A DNA stretch of 64,000 bases from Verrucomicrobiota bacterium (GCA_017305195.1 JAFKMU010000057.1:1-64000); one strand, 5' to 3'. Counted from the first letter of the stretch, positions 17,182-26,453 are shown. Notes: a model not told the origin generated them from the letters alone. Numbers and translations are program-made.

Positions 17182-19456
17182 ATGAGTGAAGCAACCATGA
17201 AACCGCCTGCCGGGTTGGACTACAGTCTGACCGGAGAGAACGCCGCCTTAGCTATCGAAAAAGTGCTTGCCGAGGCCGATTGGTATCAATGTCCGGTGCC
17301 GCGCGCTACCATGCGCAAGCTTCTTGAGCGACGGGACGGCCCGGCGATCCGCGATACCATTCTTTGGCTTGGGCTCATCATCGGCAGTGGAACCGCCACC
17401 TGGCTGCTCTGGGGGGAGTTGGTTGGCAGTGCTCCCGTATCTCGTCTACGCGGCACTCTACGGATCGACCTCGGACTCCCGCTGGCACGAGTCCAGCCAC
17501 GGAACCGCCTTCAAGACCGATTGGATGAACAATGCCCTTTACGAGATCGCGTCCTTCATGGTGATGAGGGAGTCCACCGTCTGGCGGTGGAGCCACACGC
17601 GACATCACAGCGACACGATCATCGTTGGGCGCGATCCGGAGATCGCGGTGCCAAGGCCGCCGGATATCAAGGCGCTCATCCTGGGATTCTTTAACCTGGG
17701 GGTGTATCCGAAGTACTTCAAACACGTCCTCATTCATTCGCTCGGTCGGATGACTCCAGAGGAACGGACGTTCGTGCCGGAGAGCGAGTTTCCCAAAGTC
17801 TATTTTCGCGCAAGGATCTACGTTTTGATCTATGCGGGGGGCATCGCGCTCTGCATCGCGGCAAACAGCATTTTGCCGCTGCTCCTGGTCGGACTGCCAA
17901 ACCTCTTTGGCTCTTGGTTGATGGTGATTTACGGGCTGACCCAGCATGCGGGGCTTGCGGAAAATGTACTCGATCACCGGTTGAATTGCCGGACGGTTTA
18001 TATGAACCCAGTGCATCGGTTCCTTTATTGGAACATGAACTACCACGTCGAGCACCACATGTTCCCACTGGTTCCCTACCACGCTCTTCCCCGGCTGCAT
18101 GAGGCGGTGAAGGACGACTGCCCGGCCCCGTATCCCAGCCTGCTGAATGCCTGGCGCGAAATTGATCCGTCGGTCCTGCGGCAGGTGAAAGATCCCGCGT
18201 GGCATGTGAAGCGCCGCCTGCCCGAACAAAAGGCCCGATGCACGGATACTTTCCACGGCTCTTCCACCAAGCCTGATGCCGGGGGCTGGATCGAGGTCTG
18301 CGCCTCCTCGCTTCTTGGCGCAGAGGATGTCCTTCGATTCGATCACGGCAGGAAGACCTTTGCTTTGGTGAGAGACGCCGCGGGTTCCCTCTACGCGACC
18401 GATGGCATTTGCACCCATGGCAATACCCATCTCTCAGACGGTCTGGTAAAGGGAAAGATCATCGAGTGCCCCAAGCACAACGGACGATTTCATCTTGCCG
18501 ATGGTTCTCCCGCCCGTGCCCCGATCTGTCGGGGGCTCGCGACGTATCCGCTTGAGGAACGGAACGGGAAGCTCGTTCTCACTGTATCCCATGCCGGAGG
18601 AGCCGGAGCGAGGGTGCAGAAAGCCCTGGATTTCCGGGTTGTGAGCAACGCGAACGTAGCGACCTTCATCAAGGAGCTCGTTCTTGAGCCGCTCGATGCG
18701 TCAATCAAGGTCTCGTTCACACCAGGAGACTACATGCAGATCGATATTCCCGCCTACAACGAGATCCGGTTCCGCGATTTCGATATTCCCGAACCCTATG
18801 CGTCCGTTTGGGAGGCCCAGCATGTTTTCGACCTGGTGGCGTCCAATAGGAAGCCAGGCCGCCGCAACAATTTTTCTCTGGCCTCCAACCAGCAGTTGGA
18901 ACGCACCCTGCGGTTCAATGTGCGGATCGCGACGCCTCCTCCCGGGCAGGAGTGCCCTCCGGGAACTGGATCAAGCTATGTCTTCAGTCTCAAGCCGGGC
19001 GATACCGTCACCGCTATTGGCCCCTTTGGGGATTTTCATATCAAGCCGACGCAGAAGGAGATGGTTTATATCGGCGGTGGAGCCGGCATGGCTCCGCTGC
19101 GTTCGCATATCTCCCATCTCTTCGAGACCGAGAAGACCGCCCGCAAAGTCAGCTTCTGGTATGGTGCCCGCTCCCGTCAGGAACTCTACTATCTCGACTA
19201 TTTCGAAGTCCTCGCCAAGACGCATCCAAATTTCACCTTTCACTCCGCTCTCTCCTCGCCACTTCCCGGAGATAGCTGGCAAGGGGCCACTGGATTTATT
19301 CATGAAGTCGTCCTGGAGGAATACCTGCGCGGACATGCCAACCCGAGGGCCGTCGAATACTACCTCTGCGGTCCGCCGATGATGATCAAGGCCTGCTCGA
19401 AAATGCTTTCTGAGCTCGGGGTGAGCCCGGAACAAATCGCCTTCGACGAATTTTAA
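17182..19456 (+). CDS. fatty acid desaturase-Rieske-NqrF-like reductase fusion, interrupted by one frameshift
   Basis: Two adjacent frames join into one ~757-residue protein if one G is removed from the six-G run at 17411-17416; the joined text then reads smoothly as LLWG|SWLAVLPYLVYA. Domain 1 (about 1-320) is a membrane di-iron desaturase/hydroxylase with histidine boxes HESSH, HTRHH and HVEHH. Domain 2 (about 375-460) is a Rieske ferredoxin with CTH and CPKH ligands. Domain 3 (about 470-757) matches the FAD/NADH part of NqrF: LASNQQLERTLRFNVRIATPP, PFGDFHIKPTQKEMVYIGGG, SFWYGARS and YYLCGPPMM. All redox parts for an NADH-driven oxygenase are on one chain. The frameshift may be a sequencing error, a true mutation or programmed. 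Substrate unknown; a neighbouring sugar derivative or a lipid are options. Confidence 0.72.
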
Positions 19457-19483
19457 ATCGGACACCCTGCCATACGAAATCCC

Positions 19484-20314
19484 ATGAAACTCAGACTTGT
19501 CCGCCATCTTTGGGGGTGCGACCTCTCGCATGGCCTGCAGCACTATCTGCCTCGTTGGCGCGAGGTCGGATACGATGCGCTCGAAGTCTCGATCCGCTTC
19601 GTGCCAGACCGCGAGGCGTTTCTCCGCTTTCTCAAGGAGAACGCCTTTCAATGGGTGCCGCAGATTTTCAGCAATGACTTCCATCCCGGAGGCACCGTCC
19701 GCGAGCACTTGGATTCTCTCCGCACCCAGATACAGGAATGCCTTGACCACGCTCCTCTCTTTTTCAATGCGCATTCCGGGTACGACAACTGGAGTCTCGC
19801 CGAGGCGGAGGATTTTTTTGGCCAGGCGCTTTCCTTGGAACGTGAAATCGGCATCCCCATCTCGCATGAAACCCACCGGCAGCGCTTCTTCGGCACCCCA
19901 TGGCAGACACGGCAGATTTTGGATCGATTTCCCGAACTGCGGATAACATGCGACTTCAGCCACTGGGTCTGTGTCTGTGAACGCCTTCTGCCCGACATGA
20001 ACGAAACCATCTCGCTAGCGGCCCGCCACTGTCACCATCTCCATGCGCGTGTAGGATTCGAGGAGGGACCACAAGTTCCCGATCCCTCCGCGCCGGAATA
20101 TGCTCTCCATTTGAGCGCCCACGAACGCTGGTGGGATGTCATCTGGCAGTCACAGTCGGCGCGAGGGTTGGAAGAATCAACGCTGACACCCGAGTTCGGG
20201 CCGCCTCCCTACCTGCACACTCTCCCTCATACCAATGTCCCTGTCGCGGATCTGGCCAACACCTGCGACTGGATGGCCTATCGCCAGAAGTTGCGATTCG
20301 TGAACGCCCGATAA
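19484..20314 (+). CDS. sugar phosphate isomerase/epimerase family protein (TIM barrel)
   Basis: The 276-residue protein has the xylose-isomerase-like AP endonuclease-2 barrel: YDALEVSIRF, FFNAHSGYDNW, GIPISHETHRQRFF with metal-binding Glu and His, LRITCDFSHWVCVCE, and HHLHARVGFEEGPQVPDP. These supply the usual Glu-Asp-His-Glu divalent metal site (the last Glu in TLTPEFGPPPY). Members are epimerases, isomerases or dehydratases of sugars. It follows the oxygenase fusion by 27 bases and precedes the fucosidase, so it is part of the same transcript; the specific reaction is not evident. Confidence 0.78.
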   Translation: MKLRLVRHLWGCDLSHGLQHYLPRWREVGYDALEVSIRFVPDREAFLRFLKENAFQWVPQIFSNDFHPGGTVREHLDSLRTQIQECLDHAPLFFNAHSGYDNWSLAEAEDFFGQALSLEREIGIPISHETHRQRFFGTPWQTRQILDRFPELRITCDFSHWVCVCERLLPDMNETISLAARHCHHLHARVGFEEGPQVPDPSAPEYALHLSAHERWWDVIWQSQSARGLEESTLTPEFGPPPYLHTLPHTNVPVADLANTCDWMAYRQKLRFVNAR

Positions 20315-20333
20315 ATCTTTGGAATTGCCTGAA

Positions 20334-21350
20334 ATGAGAAATACAGAAAACACCATCGAAGCCGGAGCCCAACGCCTCAGCCTCGATCAACTGCACCGAT
20401 GGGAGGCATTGAAGTTCGGAATGTTCATTCATTTCGGAATGAGCTCGTTTACTGGAGAGGAGCTTCCCTCGGGCACCCAGCCCTCATTGCAATATGCTCC
20501 CGACAAACTTGATGCGGATCAGTGGGTCTGCGTCGCACGCGATGCCGGCATGAAATATGCCGTTCTTACCGCAAAACATGTGGCCGGCCACTGTCTCTGG
20601 CCATCACAGCAAACCGACTATCACGTGGGTACAAGCGGCAATACGACCGATGTGGTGGAAGCGTTTGTCAAGTCCTGCGAGAGACGGGGCGTATTGCCTG
20701 GAATCTATTATTGTTCATGGGACAACCACCACAGGTTCGGCTCTCTCACGCCCTCGGATTTCATGAGGCTTTATCCCAACCGGAAATTCGACTGTGTTTC
20801 GCAACTTCGAGAAGTCTATACGACGAGACAGTATCAGGATTTTCAAACGGCCCAGCTTGAGGAATTGCTGACGCGTTATGGGAAAATTGCCGAAGTGTGG
20901 ATCGATATTCCAGGATTGCTGCCGAGGGGATATCGCAACGAGTTGTACCATCAAATCGCCTCGTGGCAGCCGGAGACCGTTATCATGATGAACCATGGCA
21001 TCGGCGACGGTTCGGAATTCCGCGTTCATTATGCCTGGCCAACCGATCTCATAGCCATCGAACGTTTTCTGCCAAACAGCCACACCGGCCATGTCAAATG
21101 GCGTGAGATCGAGGGAAAGAAATATTATCTGCCCGGCGAGACTTGCGATCCCATCGGTCGGGAATGGTTTTTTACGGAAGATGACTCGCCGCGCAGCGAC
21201 GAAGAACTCCTGGGCATGTATCTAACTTCTGTTAGCCGGGGTTCCAACCTTCTGCTGGACGTCGGCCCGGACAAACACGGACTCATTCCCGACAAATTTG
21301 TCGGAGCCCTCCAACGCCTCCGATCGAATCTGGACAGGTTCGACCTGTAG
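20334..21350 (+). CDS. GH29 alpha-L-fucosidase family protein, apparently cytoplasmic
   Basis: The 338-residue protein contains the GH29 catalytic barrel: WEALKFGMFIHFGMSSFTGEE, AVLTAKHVAGHCLWPS, GIYYCSWDNHHR, EVWIDIPGLLP (Asp in the nucleophile position, usually WFD/WID), and a conserved end SVSRGSNLLLDVGPDKHGLIP. There is no signal peptide, and the C-terminal sandwich domain of longer fucosidases is absent. It would release L-fucose from imported short oligosaccharides. The next gene, 144 bases on, is L-fucose isomerase, which fits. ATG 20334 was chosen over TTG 20319. Confidence 0.85.
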   Translation: MRNTENTIEAGAQRLSLDQLHRWEALKFGMFIHFGMSSFTGEELPSGTQPSLQYAPDKLDADQWVCVARDAGMKYAVLTAKHVAGHCLWPSQQTDYHVGTSGNTTDVVEAFVKSCERRGVLPGIYYCSWDNHHRFGSLTPSDFMRLYPNRKFDCVSQLREVYTTRQYQDFQTAQLEELLTRYGKIAEVWIDIPGLLPRGYRNELYHQIASWQPETVIMMNHGIGDGSEFRVHYAWPTDLIAIERFLPNSHTGHVKWREIEGKKYYLPGETCDPIGREWFFTEDDSPRSDEELLGMYLTSVSRGSNLLLDVGPDKHGLIPDKFVGALQRLRSNLDRFDL

Positions 21351-21494
21351 AATCCGTGCCCATTTTCCAGTTCAAGTTTCGCGTCGCCACAGCTCCTTCC
21401 TCCAAAATGGATCTCATCCTCCTTCGTTATGATCTCAAAACATAATCCCCTCCCTCACGAACCATCATCAACACACTGAAATAGCTCCATTCGT

Positions 21495-23267
21495 ATGTCG
21501 CAATTTTTTCCCACTCTTCCCAAGGTCGGTATCCGCCCGACGATTGACGGTCGTCTCGGAGGTGTCCGCGAATCGCTCGAGGTTCAGACCCTGAGCATGG
21601 CAAAAAGCACGGCGAAGCTCATTTCGGAAACACTCCGCTATCCGACAGGCGAGCCTGTCGAATGCGTGATCGCTGACACCACGATCGGCGGGGTTGCCGA
21701 GGCGGCAGCCTGCGCGGAGAAATTTCGCCGTGAGAATGTCGGCGTATCCCTGACCGTGACCCCGTGCTGGTGTTACGGTTCGGAAACAATGGACACAGAC
21801 CCTTTGCTGCCGAAGGCGGTCTGGGGATTCAACGGCACCGAACGGCCCGGAGCAGTTTATCTGGCAGCAGTCCTCGCCGGCCACGCACAGAAGGGACTGC
21901 CCGCCTTCGGCATCTACGGGCGTGACGTGCAGGAGTCCTCCGATTCTGAAATTCCGGAAGACGTGCGGGAGAAAATCCTCCGTTTCGTGCGTGCCGGACT
22001 GGCCGTAGCCCTGATGCGTGGGAAAGCCTACCTCGCAATGGGCGGCACTTCGATGGGCATCGCGGGTTCCATCATCGAACCATCCCTCTTCGAGGAATAC
22101 TTGGGAATGCGCGTCGAATCGGTGGACATGACGGAGTTCCTGCGTCGGATCGAACGCGGGATCTTTGACCCGCAGGAATTTGAAAAAGCACTGGGATGGG
22201 CGAAAAAGAATTGCCCGGAAGGCAAGGATTGGAATTCTCCGGACAAAAAACGAAACCGCAGGCACTTGAACGAGGAATGGGCGATTTCGATCAAAATGAC
22301 GCTGATTGCACGGGATCTGATGATCGGCAACCCGAAGTTAAAAAAACTTGGTTTCGGAGAGGAGGCCCACGGGCATTTTGCCATCGCCTCCGGTTTTCAA
22401 GGCCAGCGTCAATGGACCGATCATATGCCCAACGGCGATTTTATGGAGGCGATCCTCAACACCTCCTTCGATTGGAACGGCCGTCGCGCACCATACATCG
22501 TTGCTACGGAAAATGATGCACTTAACGCAGTTTCCATGCTCTTCGGATATTTGCTTACTAATACGGCCCAGCTTTTTGCCGATGTGCGCACCTACTGGAG
22601 TCCCGGGGCCGTCCTACGCGTGACAGGTCACGAATTGGATGGCCCGGCCGCAGGCGGCTTCCTGCATTTGATCAATTCCGGCCCTGCCGCCCTCGACGGC
22701 TCGGGTCGCCAGACACGCAACGGCAACCCGGCAATGAAACCGTTCTGGGATATCACCGACATCGAAGTCCAGACCTGCCTCGAAGCCACCACCTGGCATC
22801 CCTCGATCACCGAATACTTCCCAGGTGGTGGCTGGAGCACGCGGTACGTCACCCCCGGAGGAATGCCCGCGACGATCTGCCGGATCAACCTCGTCAAGGG
22901 ACTCGGGCCGACGCTGCAAATCGCCGAAGGCGAGACTGTCGAGCTGCCCGAGAAATGCCACAAGACGCTCGAAGAACGCACGAATCCGACTTGGCCAACC
23001 ACATGGTTCGTCCCCCGTGTCACGGGGAATGGCGCATTCCGCGATGTTTACACCGTGATGAACAACTGGGGAGCCAATCACTGTGCGCTCAGCTACGGTC
23101 ACATTGGGGCAGATCTCATCACTCTCGCCACCCTGCTGCGCATACCCGTTTACATGCACAACGTGGAAAATATTTTTCGTCCGAACGTCTGGGCGGCCTT
23201 CGGAACGGAAGATACCACCAGTGCCGACTTCCGCGCCTGTGCGAATTTCGGTCCACTCTATGGCTGA
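21495..23267 (+). CDS. fucI: L-fucose isomerase
   Basis: The 590-residue protein is a full-length Fuc[135 protein letters not shown], and [17 protein letters not shown]. The Mn-site Glu, Asp and His residues lie in SMGIAG-flanking, ATENDALNA and CALSYGHIG segments. Reaction: L-fucose to L-fuculose (also D-arabinose to D-ribulose). No fuculokinase or fuculose-1-phosphate aldolase is seen in the window. It is the last gene of the sugar train. Confidence 0.92.
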   Translation: MSQFFPTLPKVGIRPTIDGRLGGVRESLEVQTLSMAKSTAKLISETLRYPTGEPVECVIADTTIGGVAEAAACAEKFRRENVGVSLTVTPCWCYGSETMDTDPLLPKAVWGFNGTERPGAVYLAAVLAGHAQKGLPAFGIYGRDVQESSDSEIPEDVREKILRFVRAGLAVALMRGKAYLAMGGTSMGIAGSIIEPSLFEEYLGMRVESVDMTEFLRRIERGIFDPQEFEKALGWAKKNCPEGKDWNSPDKKRNRRHLNEEWAISIKMTLIARDLMIGNPKLKKLGFGEEAHGHFAIASGFQGQRQWTDHMPNGDFMEAILNTSFDWNGRRAPYIVATENDALNAVSMLFGYLLTNTAQLFADVRTYWSPGAVLRVTGHELDGPAAGGFLHLINSGPAALDGSGRQTRNGNPAMKPFWDITDIEVQTCLEATTWHPSITEYFPGGGWSTRYVTPGGMPATICRINLVKGLGPTLQIAEGETVELPEKCHKTLEERTNPTWPTTWFVPRVTGNGAFRDVYTVMNNWGANHCALSYGHIGADLITLATLLRIPVYMHNVENIFRPNVWAAFGTEDTTSADFRACANFGPLYG

Positions 23268-23362
23268 AAAACCAAACTCTTCACCCGAAGCTGCCAAAAT
23301 CTAGAGAACATTGATTGAAAAACACTTCCCGCAAAATAACGCGGGAGGGAACGGAAATATTT

Positions 23363-23380
23363 TGCTCGACATATCGAGCA
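23363..23380. promoter_or_regulatory. inverted repeat upstream of the HTH gene, possible operator
   Basis: TGCTCGA, four bases (CATA), then TCGAGCA form a perfect 7-base inverted repeat just before the GGAGG ribosome binding site of the HTH gene at 23397. The position suits autoregulation by the encoded HTH protein, or a small RNA hairpin in its leader. Confidence 0.45.
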
Positions 23381-23396
23381 GTCGGAGGCGCTCCCG

Positions 23397-23669
23397 GTGA
23401 ACAGGGAGTGGAAACGGCTTCTGGGCGTCAGCGTCCGGGAAAATCGCATGCGCAGCGGCTTGACCCAAAGGGATCTTGCCGCCTTGTTGAGAGATAGCGG
23501 ATTCAGTCGTTGTTCCCGTGCGTTGCTTTCCCAGATCGAAGCGGGTGTCGCCACGATCCGCGGATATGAGATCTACTATTTGCGCAAAGTTTTCGGGAAA
23601 GCCTTTGAAAGCGAGTTTTGGAAACCATTTCGTGAGCGCGCGGTTCCGGCATCGAAGAAAAATCCATAA
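23397..23669 (+). CDS. small XRE-like helix-turn-helix protein
   Basis: The 90-residue protein starts at GTG 23397 with GGAGG about nine bases upstream. RSGLTQRDLAALLRDSGF followed by SRALLSQIEAGVATIRGYEIYYLRKVFG is an XRE-type HTH. Its TAA overlaps the ATG of the sensor kinase (TAATG), so the three genes 23397-25449 form a coupled unit. Probable role: repressor for this regulatory unit. Confidence 0.7.
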   Translation: MNREWKRLLGVSVRENRMRSGLTQRDLAALLRDSGFSRCSRALLSQIEAGVATIRGYEIYYLRKVFGKAFESEFWKPFRERAVPASKKNP

Positions 23670-24712
23670 TGAATTCTCACTGGTCCAAACTCACGCCTTT
23701 CTGGAAATGCCAACTCGGTGGATGGGCGGTGTATGCCCTCATCGTGATTCCGGTGAAATGGGCGTTGTTCCGGTCATTCTCGGGAGCCGCCGTCTCTTTC
23801 TACCGCGAACTGCTTGGGTTGTTCCTGACCTTCGGAATGTATCTGATCTACCGCCACATCTACGGGCGCTGGAGGATTTCAAATATTCTTTTCACCGTCT
23901 TCGTGCTCTCGTTCGCAGGCAGCGCCATAGAGATCATCATCTCCTTCGCCCTTCACAACGTAGTCCTCTTCGAGGAAGCAGGGTTTAGCAACGACACCAC
24001 GCGCATGGGCGTGCTGTATTACCGTGCGGCGGTCTTTGCCGGCTGGAGTTTTCTCTATTTTGTGTTCCGGCTGATTCACGAGAGCGACGACTTGCAGAAC
24101 AGACTGGCAGAAGCGCTGGCCCACCACCGCGAAACCGAAGTCCAGATGCTGCGTGCGCAGATGAACCCCCACTTCCTGTTCAACACCCTGAATGGCATCG
24201 GGGCGATGGTGGAAAAGTCCGGAATAGAGGTCAAGGCGCTCATCCGAGCATTGACGAATTACCTGCGCTATTCCCTTGATCACGGGGCCGATGCTCTTGT
24301 GCCACTCGGCACGGAATACGACGCGATGCGCGACTACCTCGCCATCGAAAAAAGCCGTTTCAGCGATGATCTGGAGATTGAATGCCACATTGACGAGGCC
24401 GCCCGGCCTGTGGCCGTTCCCGGAATTATCCTCCAACCGCTGGTGGAGAATGCCATTAAATACGGGCGGGAAACATCCGAGCTGCCTTTACGGGTGCGAG
24501 TGAAAGTCAGTCGTCCCGATCCCTCCGCCGTACAGATCGACGTGAGCAACACGGGATATTGGACAGAACCCGTGCAGAGGGAAAAATCCAGCCATCTGGG
24601 TTTGCAAAACCTCCGACGCCGACTGGAGTTACTCTACGCCGACAGACACCGATTTGAAGTTAGAGACGAGAGCGGCTGGGTCGCCGTGAACATCCACATT
24701 CCCACGATATGA
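23669..24712 (+). CDS. LytS/YehU-type sensor histidine kinase
   Basis: The 347-residue membrane protein has about four N-terminal transmembrane segments (for example WAVYALIVIPVKWALF, YRELLGLFLTFGMYLIY, ILFTVFVLSFAGSAIEIII and AAVFAGWSFLYFVFRLI), then the His_kinase core of the LytS family: QMLRAQMNPHFLFNTLNGIGAMVE with the phospho-acceptor His, and an ATPase N box ILQPLVENAIKYG, ending HLGLQNLRRRLELLYADRH. It should phosphorylate the LytTR regulator whose start codon overlaps its stop (ATGA). There is no extracytoplasmic sensor domain of known type; the transmembrane bundle itself may sense. Confidence 0.88.
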   Translation: MNSHWSKLTPFWKCQLGGWAVYALIVIPVKWALFRSFSGAAVSFYRELLGLFLTFGMYLIYRHIYGRWRISNILFTVFVLSFAGSAIEIIISFALHNVVLFEEAGFSNDTTRMGVLYYRAAVFAGWSFLYFVFRLIHESDDLQNRLAEALAHHRETEVQMLRAQMNPHFLFNTLNGIGAMVEKSGIEVKALIRALTNYLRYSLDHGADALVPLGTEYDAMRDYLAIEKSRFSDDLEIECHIDEAARPVAVPGIILQPLVENAIKYGRETSELPLRVRVKVSRPDPSAVQIDVSNTGYWTEPVQREKSSHLGLQNLRRRLELLYADRHRFEVRDESGWVAVNIHIPTI

Positions 24713-25449
24713 AAACACGCCGCGCACTCATCATTGACGACGAACCTCTTGCCCGCACCGCCCTTCGCGAATTACTGACCGCACATCCCGAAATCGAAAT
24801 CGTTGGGGAGGCGGGCAGCGCAGCCGAAGCGCTCGCATTGTTTCGCAAATTTCAACCCGATCTCCTTTTTCTGGATGTGCAGATGCCGAAGAAGGATGCC
24901 TTTGCTTTGCTCCCCGATTTGGTTCCCGTGCCGGACATCATTTTTGTCACGGCTTACGGCTGCTTTGCCGTGAAGGCATTCGAGGTCAACGCGATGGATT
25001 TTCTAATGAAGCCGATTCTCCCGGAGCGGTTGAAACTTGCTCTTGCCCGCTTGGACAAACCCGCAATCCGAAAAGCCAAGCCGTTTTCCAAGGATATGCC
25101 GATCTTTCTGTATGCCAATCGCGAGATGCGGGTGGTGACAGCCATGGAAATCACAAATATCAAGGCCGAGCACAATTACAGCCGGGTTCACTTGGTGACC
25201 CACAAACCCATGATGGTGCTCCGCAAGATCTCGGAATGGAAACGCTTGCTGCCCCCGGAATTCTTTCTCCGTATCGACCGTTCGAATATTCTCAATCTTT
25301 CGTTGGTCCGGGAAATTGTGTCGCAGCCGAATCTTTGCGCGGAGGTCCGTTTTCAGAACTCCCCCGAGGTCGTCAAACTCGGACTGCTCGCCGCGCGCCG
25401 CTTGCGAAAGGCGATGCTCAATTTCTCAACCGTTTCAATGCCGAGTTAG
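24709..25449 (+). CDS. LytTR-family response regulator
   Basis: The 246-residue protein has a receiver domain (ALIIDDEPLARTALRELL, LLFLDVQMPKKDAFALL with the phospho-Asp, VTAYGCFAVKAFEVNAMDFLMKP) and a C-terminal LytTR DNA-binding domain (ITNIKAEHNYSRVHLVT, RISEWKRLLP-like, FFLRIDRSNILNLSLVREI). It overlaps the kinase gene by four bases. LytTR regulators bind direct repeats; likely targets are the secretion genes downstream, by position only. An intrinsic terminator overlaps its stop codon. Confidence 0.88.
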   Translation: MKTRRALIIDDEPLARTALRELLTAHPEIEIVGEAGSAAEALALFRKFQPDLLFLDVQMPKKDAFALLPDLVPVPDIIFVTAYGCFAVKAFEVNAMDFLMKPILPERLKLALARLDKPAIRKAKPFSKDMPIFLYANREMRVVTAMEITNIKAEHNYSRVHLVTHKPMMVLRKISEWKRLLPPEFFLRIDRSNILNLSLVREIVSQPNLCAEVRFQNSPEVVKLGLLAARRLRKAMLNFSTVSMPS

Positions 25450-25462
25450 TTCGGCATTTTTT
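25438..25462 (+). terminator. Rho-independent terminator after the LytTR gene
   Basis: ATGCCGA and TCGGCAT pair around a six-base loop that contains the stop codon, followed by a run of six T (25457-25462). It separates the two-component unit from the HTH and secretion genes. Confidence 0.75.
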
Positions 25463-25489
25463 CAAAACGTTTCGGCACATTGAGCGGCA

Positions 25490-25515
25490 GGAAACCAAGC
25501 AACGGCTTGGTTTCC
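25490..25515. promoter_or_regulatory. 10-base inverted repeat immediately before the HTH start codon
   Basis: GGAAACCAAG and CTTGGTTTCC flank CAACGG, a perfect 10-base inverted repeat ending five bases before the ATG at 25520. It could be the operator for the HTH protein, or a hairpin limiting its translation, because no separate Shine-Dalgarno sequence is seen. Confidence 0.5.
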
Positions 25516-25519
25516 CGCC

Positions 25520-25891
25520 ATGCGATATACATCTCATAATCTCATCGGGCCGCAACTGCGCCGTTTGCGCAGCCAAAAAGATTGGTCCCGGAACGATCTC
25601 GCCATCAAGCTGCAAATCCTCGGGCTGGAAAGCGCCACTCCCGAGAGAGTCTATAAAATCGAGGCGCGTTATGCCTGCGTGGCCGATGAGGAGTTGTTCT
25701 ACATCGCCCGCGCTCTCGGCGTTTCCGTCGAGGAGCTTTACCCCGATTTGATTCGGTGCGCCAAACGGCTCTATGAAGCGGTTTGCGCATCCAAGGTATC
25801 ACGCTTCGGAAGCTTGATTCTGGGGATTTCACTTTTATCCAAATTTGGAGAAACGGCGTCGGGGATTTTCTCCACCATCGCGAGCGTATGA
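25520..25891 (+). CDS. helix-turn-helix protein at the head of the secretion cluster
   Basis: The 123-residue protein has an XRE-like HTH: IGPQLRRLRSQKDWSRNDLAIKLQILG, then ERVYKIEARYACVADEELFYIARALGVSVEELYP. This is the form common at the start of mobile-element operons. The C-terminal ~45 residues are weakly hydrophobic and of unknown role. Its stop overlaps the start of the VirB2-like gene by four bases, so it probably controls and is co-translated with the transfer genes. Confidence 0.75.
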   Translation: MRYTSHNLIGPQLRRLRSQKDWSRNDLAIKLQILGLESATPERVYKIEARYACVADEELFYIARALGVSVEELYPDLIRCAKRLYEAVCASKVSRFGSLILGISLLSKFGETASGIFSTIASV

Positions 25892-26130
25892 AAACACTCA
25901 TCCTCGCAGCAGCACTGGACGGCGCTCTTTCCGAAGGACTCGGAATCATCGCGAAGTTCCTCTTCATCATCGCCGTCATCGTCATCGCCCATGGCGGATG
26001 GCAGATCCGGAGCGGCAATGCCGACCAGGGCAAAATGTCCATTGTCGGCGGTCTGCTTCTCGGCCTTTCCGTCGTCATCGCGGAAGCCCTCTTCAACGCG
26101 GGCGGCATGCCCACCATCAGCGTCGGCTAA
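25888..26130 (+). CDS. VirB2/TrbC-like pilin
   Basis: The 80-residue protein MKTLILAAALDGALSEGLGI... has two hydrophobic helices (IIAKFLFIIAVIVIAHGGW and MSIVGGLLLGLSVVIAEALF) separated by a short polar loop RSGNADQGK, the size and layout of VirB2/TrbC pilins. It is the first structural gene of the transfer cluster and overlaps genes on both sides (ATGA before, TAATG after). Confidence 0.65.
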   Translation: MKTLILAAALDGALSEGLGIIAKFLFIIAVIVIAHGGWQIRSGNADQGKMSIVGGLLLGLSVVIAEALFNAGGMPTISVG

Positions 26131-26453
26131 TGAATATTGTCCACACCCATGCCGGAGACGACAGCGACGGCAAGATTTGGGGGATCGAAGGCCTGAACAT
26201 CCTGTTCATGCTGGCTGGACTCCTCATCAGCATCGGGCTCGCCCACATGCTCTCGCGCCACCACTCGCCGACCTTCAGCGTCAGCGCAGGCGCGGTGCCG
26301 TTCGCCGTCATCACCGCTTATGTCTTCGGGCTCCGACAGGGTAAACCAAAATCCTTCGATACGGATTTGCTCGAAACCCTCGCCAACGGCAGCGGTTGGC
26401 AGTCGCCCGCCCAGCAATCTCGCAACCCTCTCTTTTCCCATGCAAGCACCTAA
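26130..26453 (+). CDS. VirB3/TrbD-like inner membrane protein
   Basis: The 107-residue protein has a hydrophobic pair (LNILFMLAGLLISIGLAHML and VSAGAVPFAVITAYVFGL) near the N-terminus and a polar tail. Position between the pilin and VirB4 genes is that of VirB3/TrbD. The start at 26130 overlaps the previous stop, and its end overlaps the VirB4 start by 14 bases. Sequence similarity alone would not identify it. Confidence 0.55.
   Translation: MNIVHTHAGDDSDGKIWGIEGLNILFMLAGLLISIGLAHMLSRHHSPTFSVSAGAVPFAVITAYVFGLRQGKPKSFDTDLLETLANGSGWQSPAQQSRNPLFSHAST

Noticed and set aside
17267-17420. Taking the start of the oxygenase fusion at 17267
   Set aside because: The residues before the six-G run in that frame are unrelated to desaturases, while the other frame from 17182 continues the family N-terminus; a frameshift explains both.
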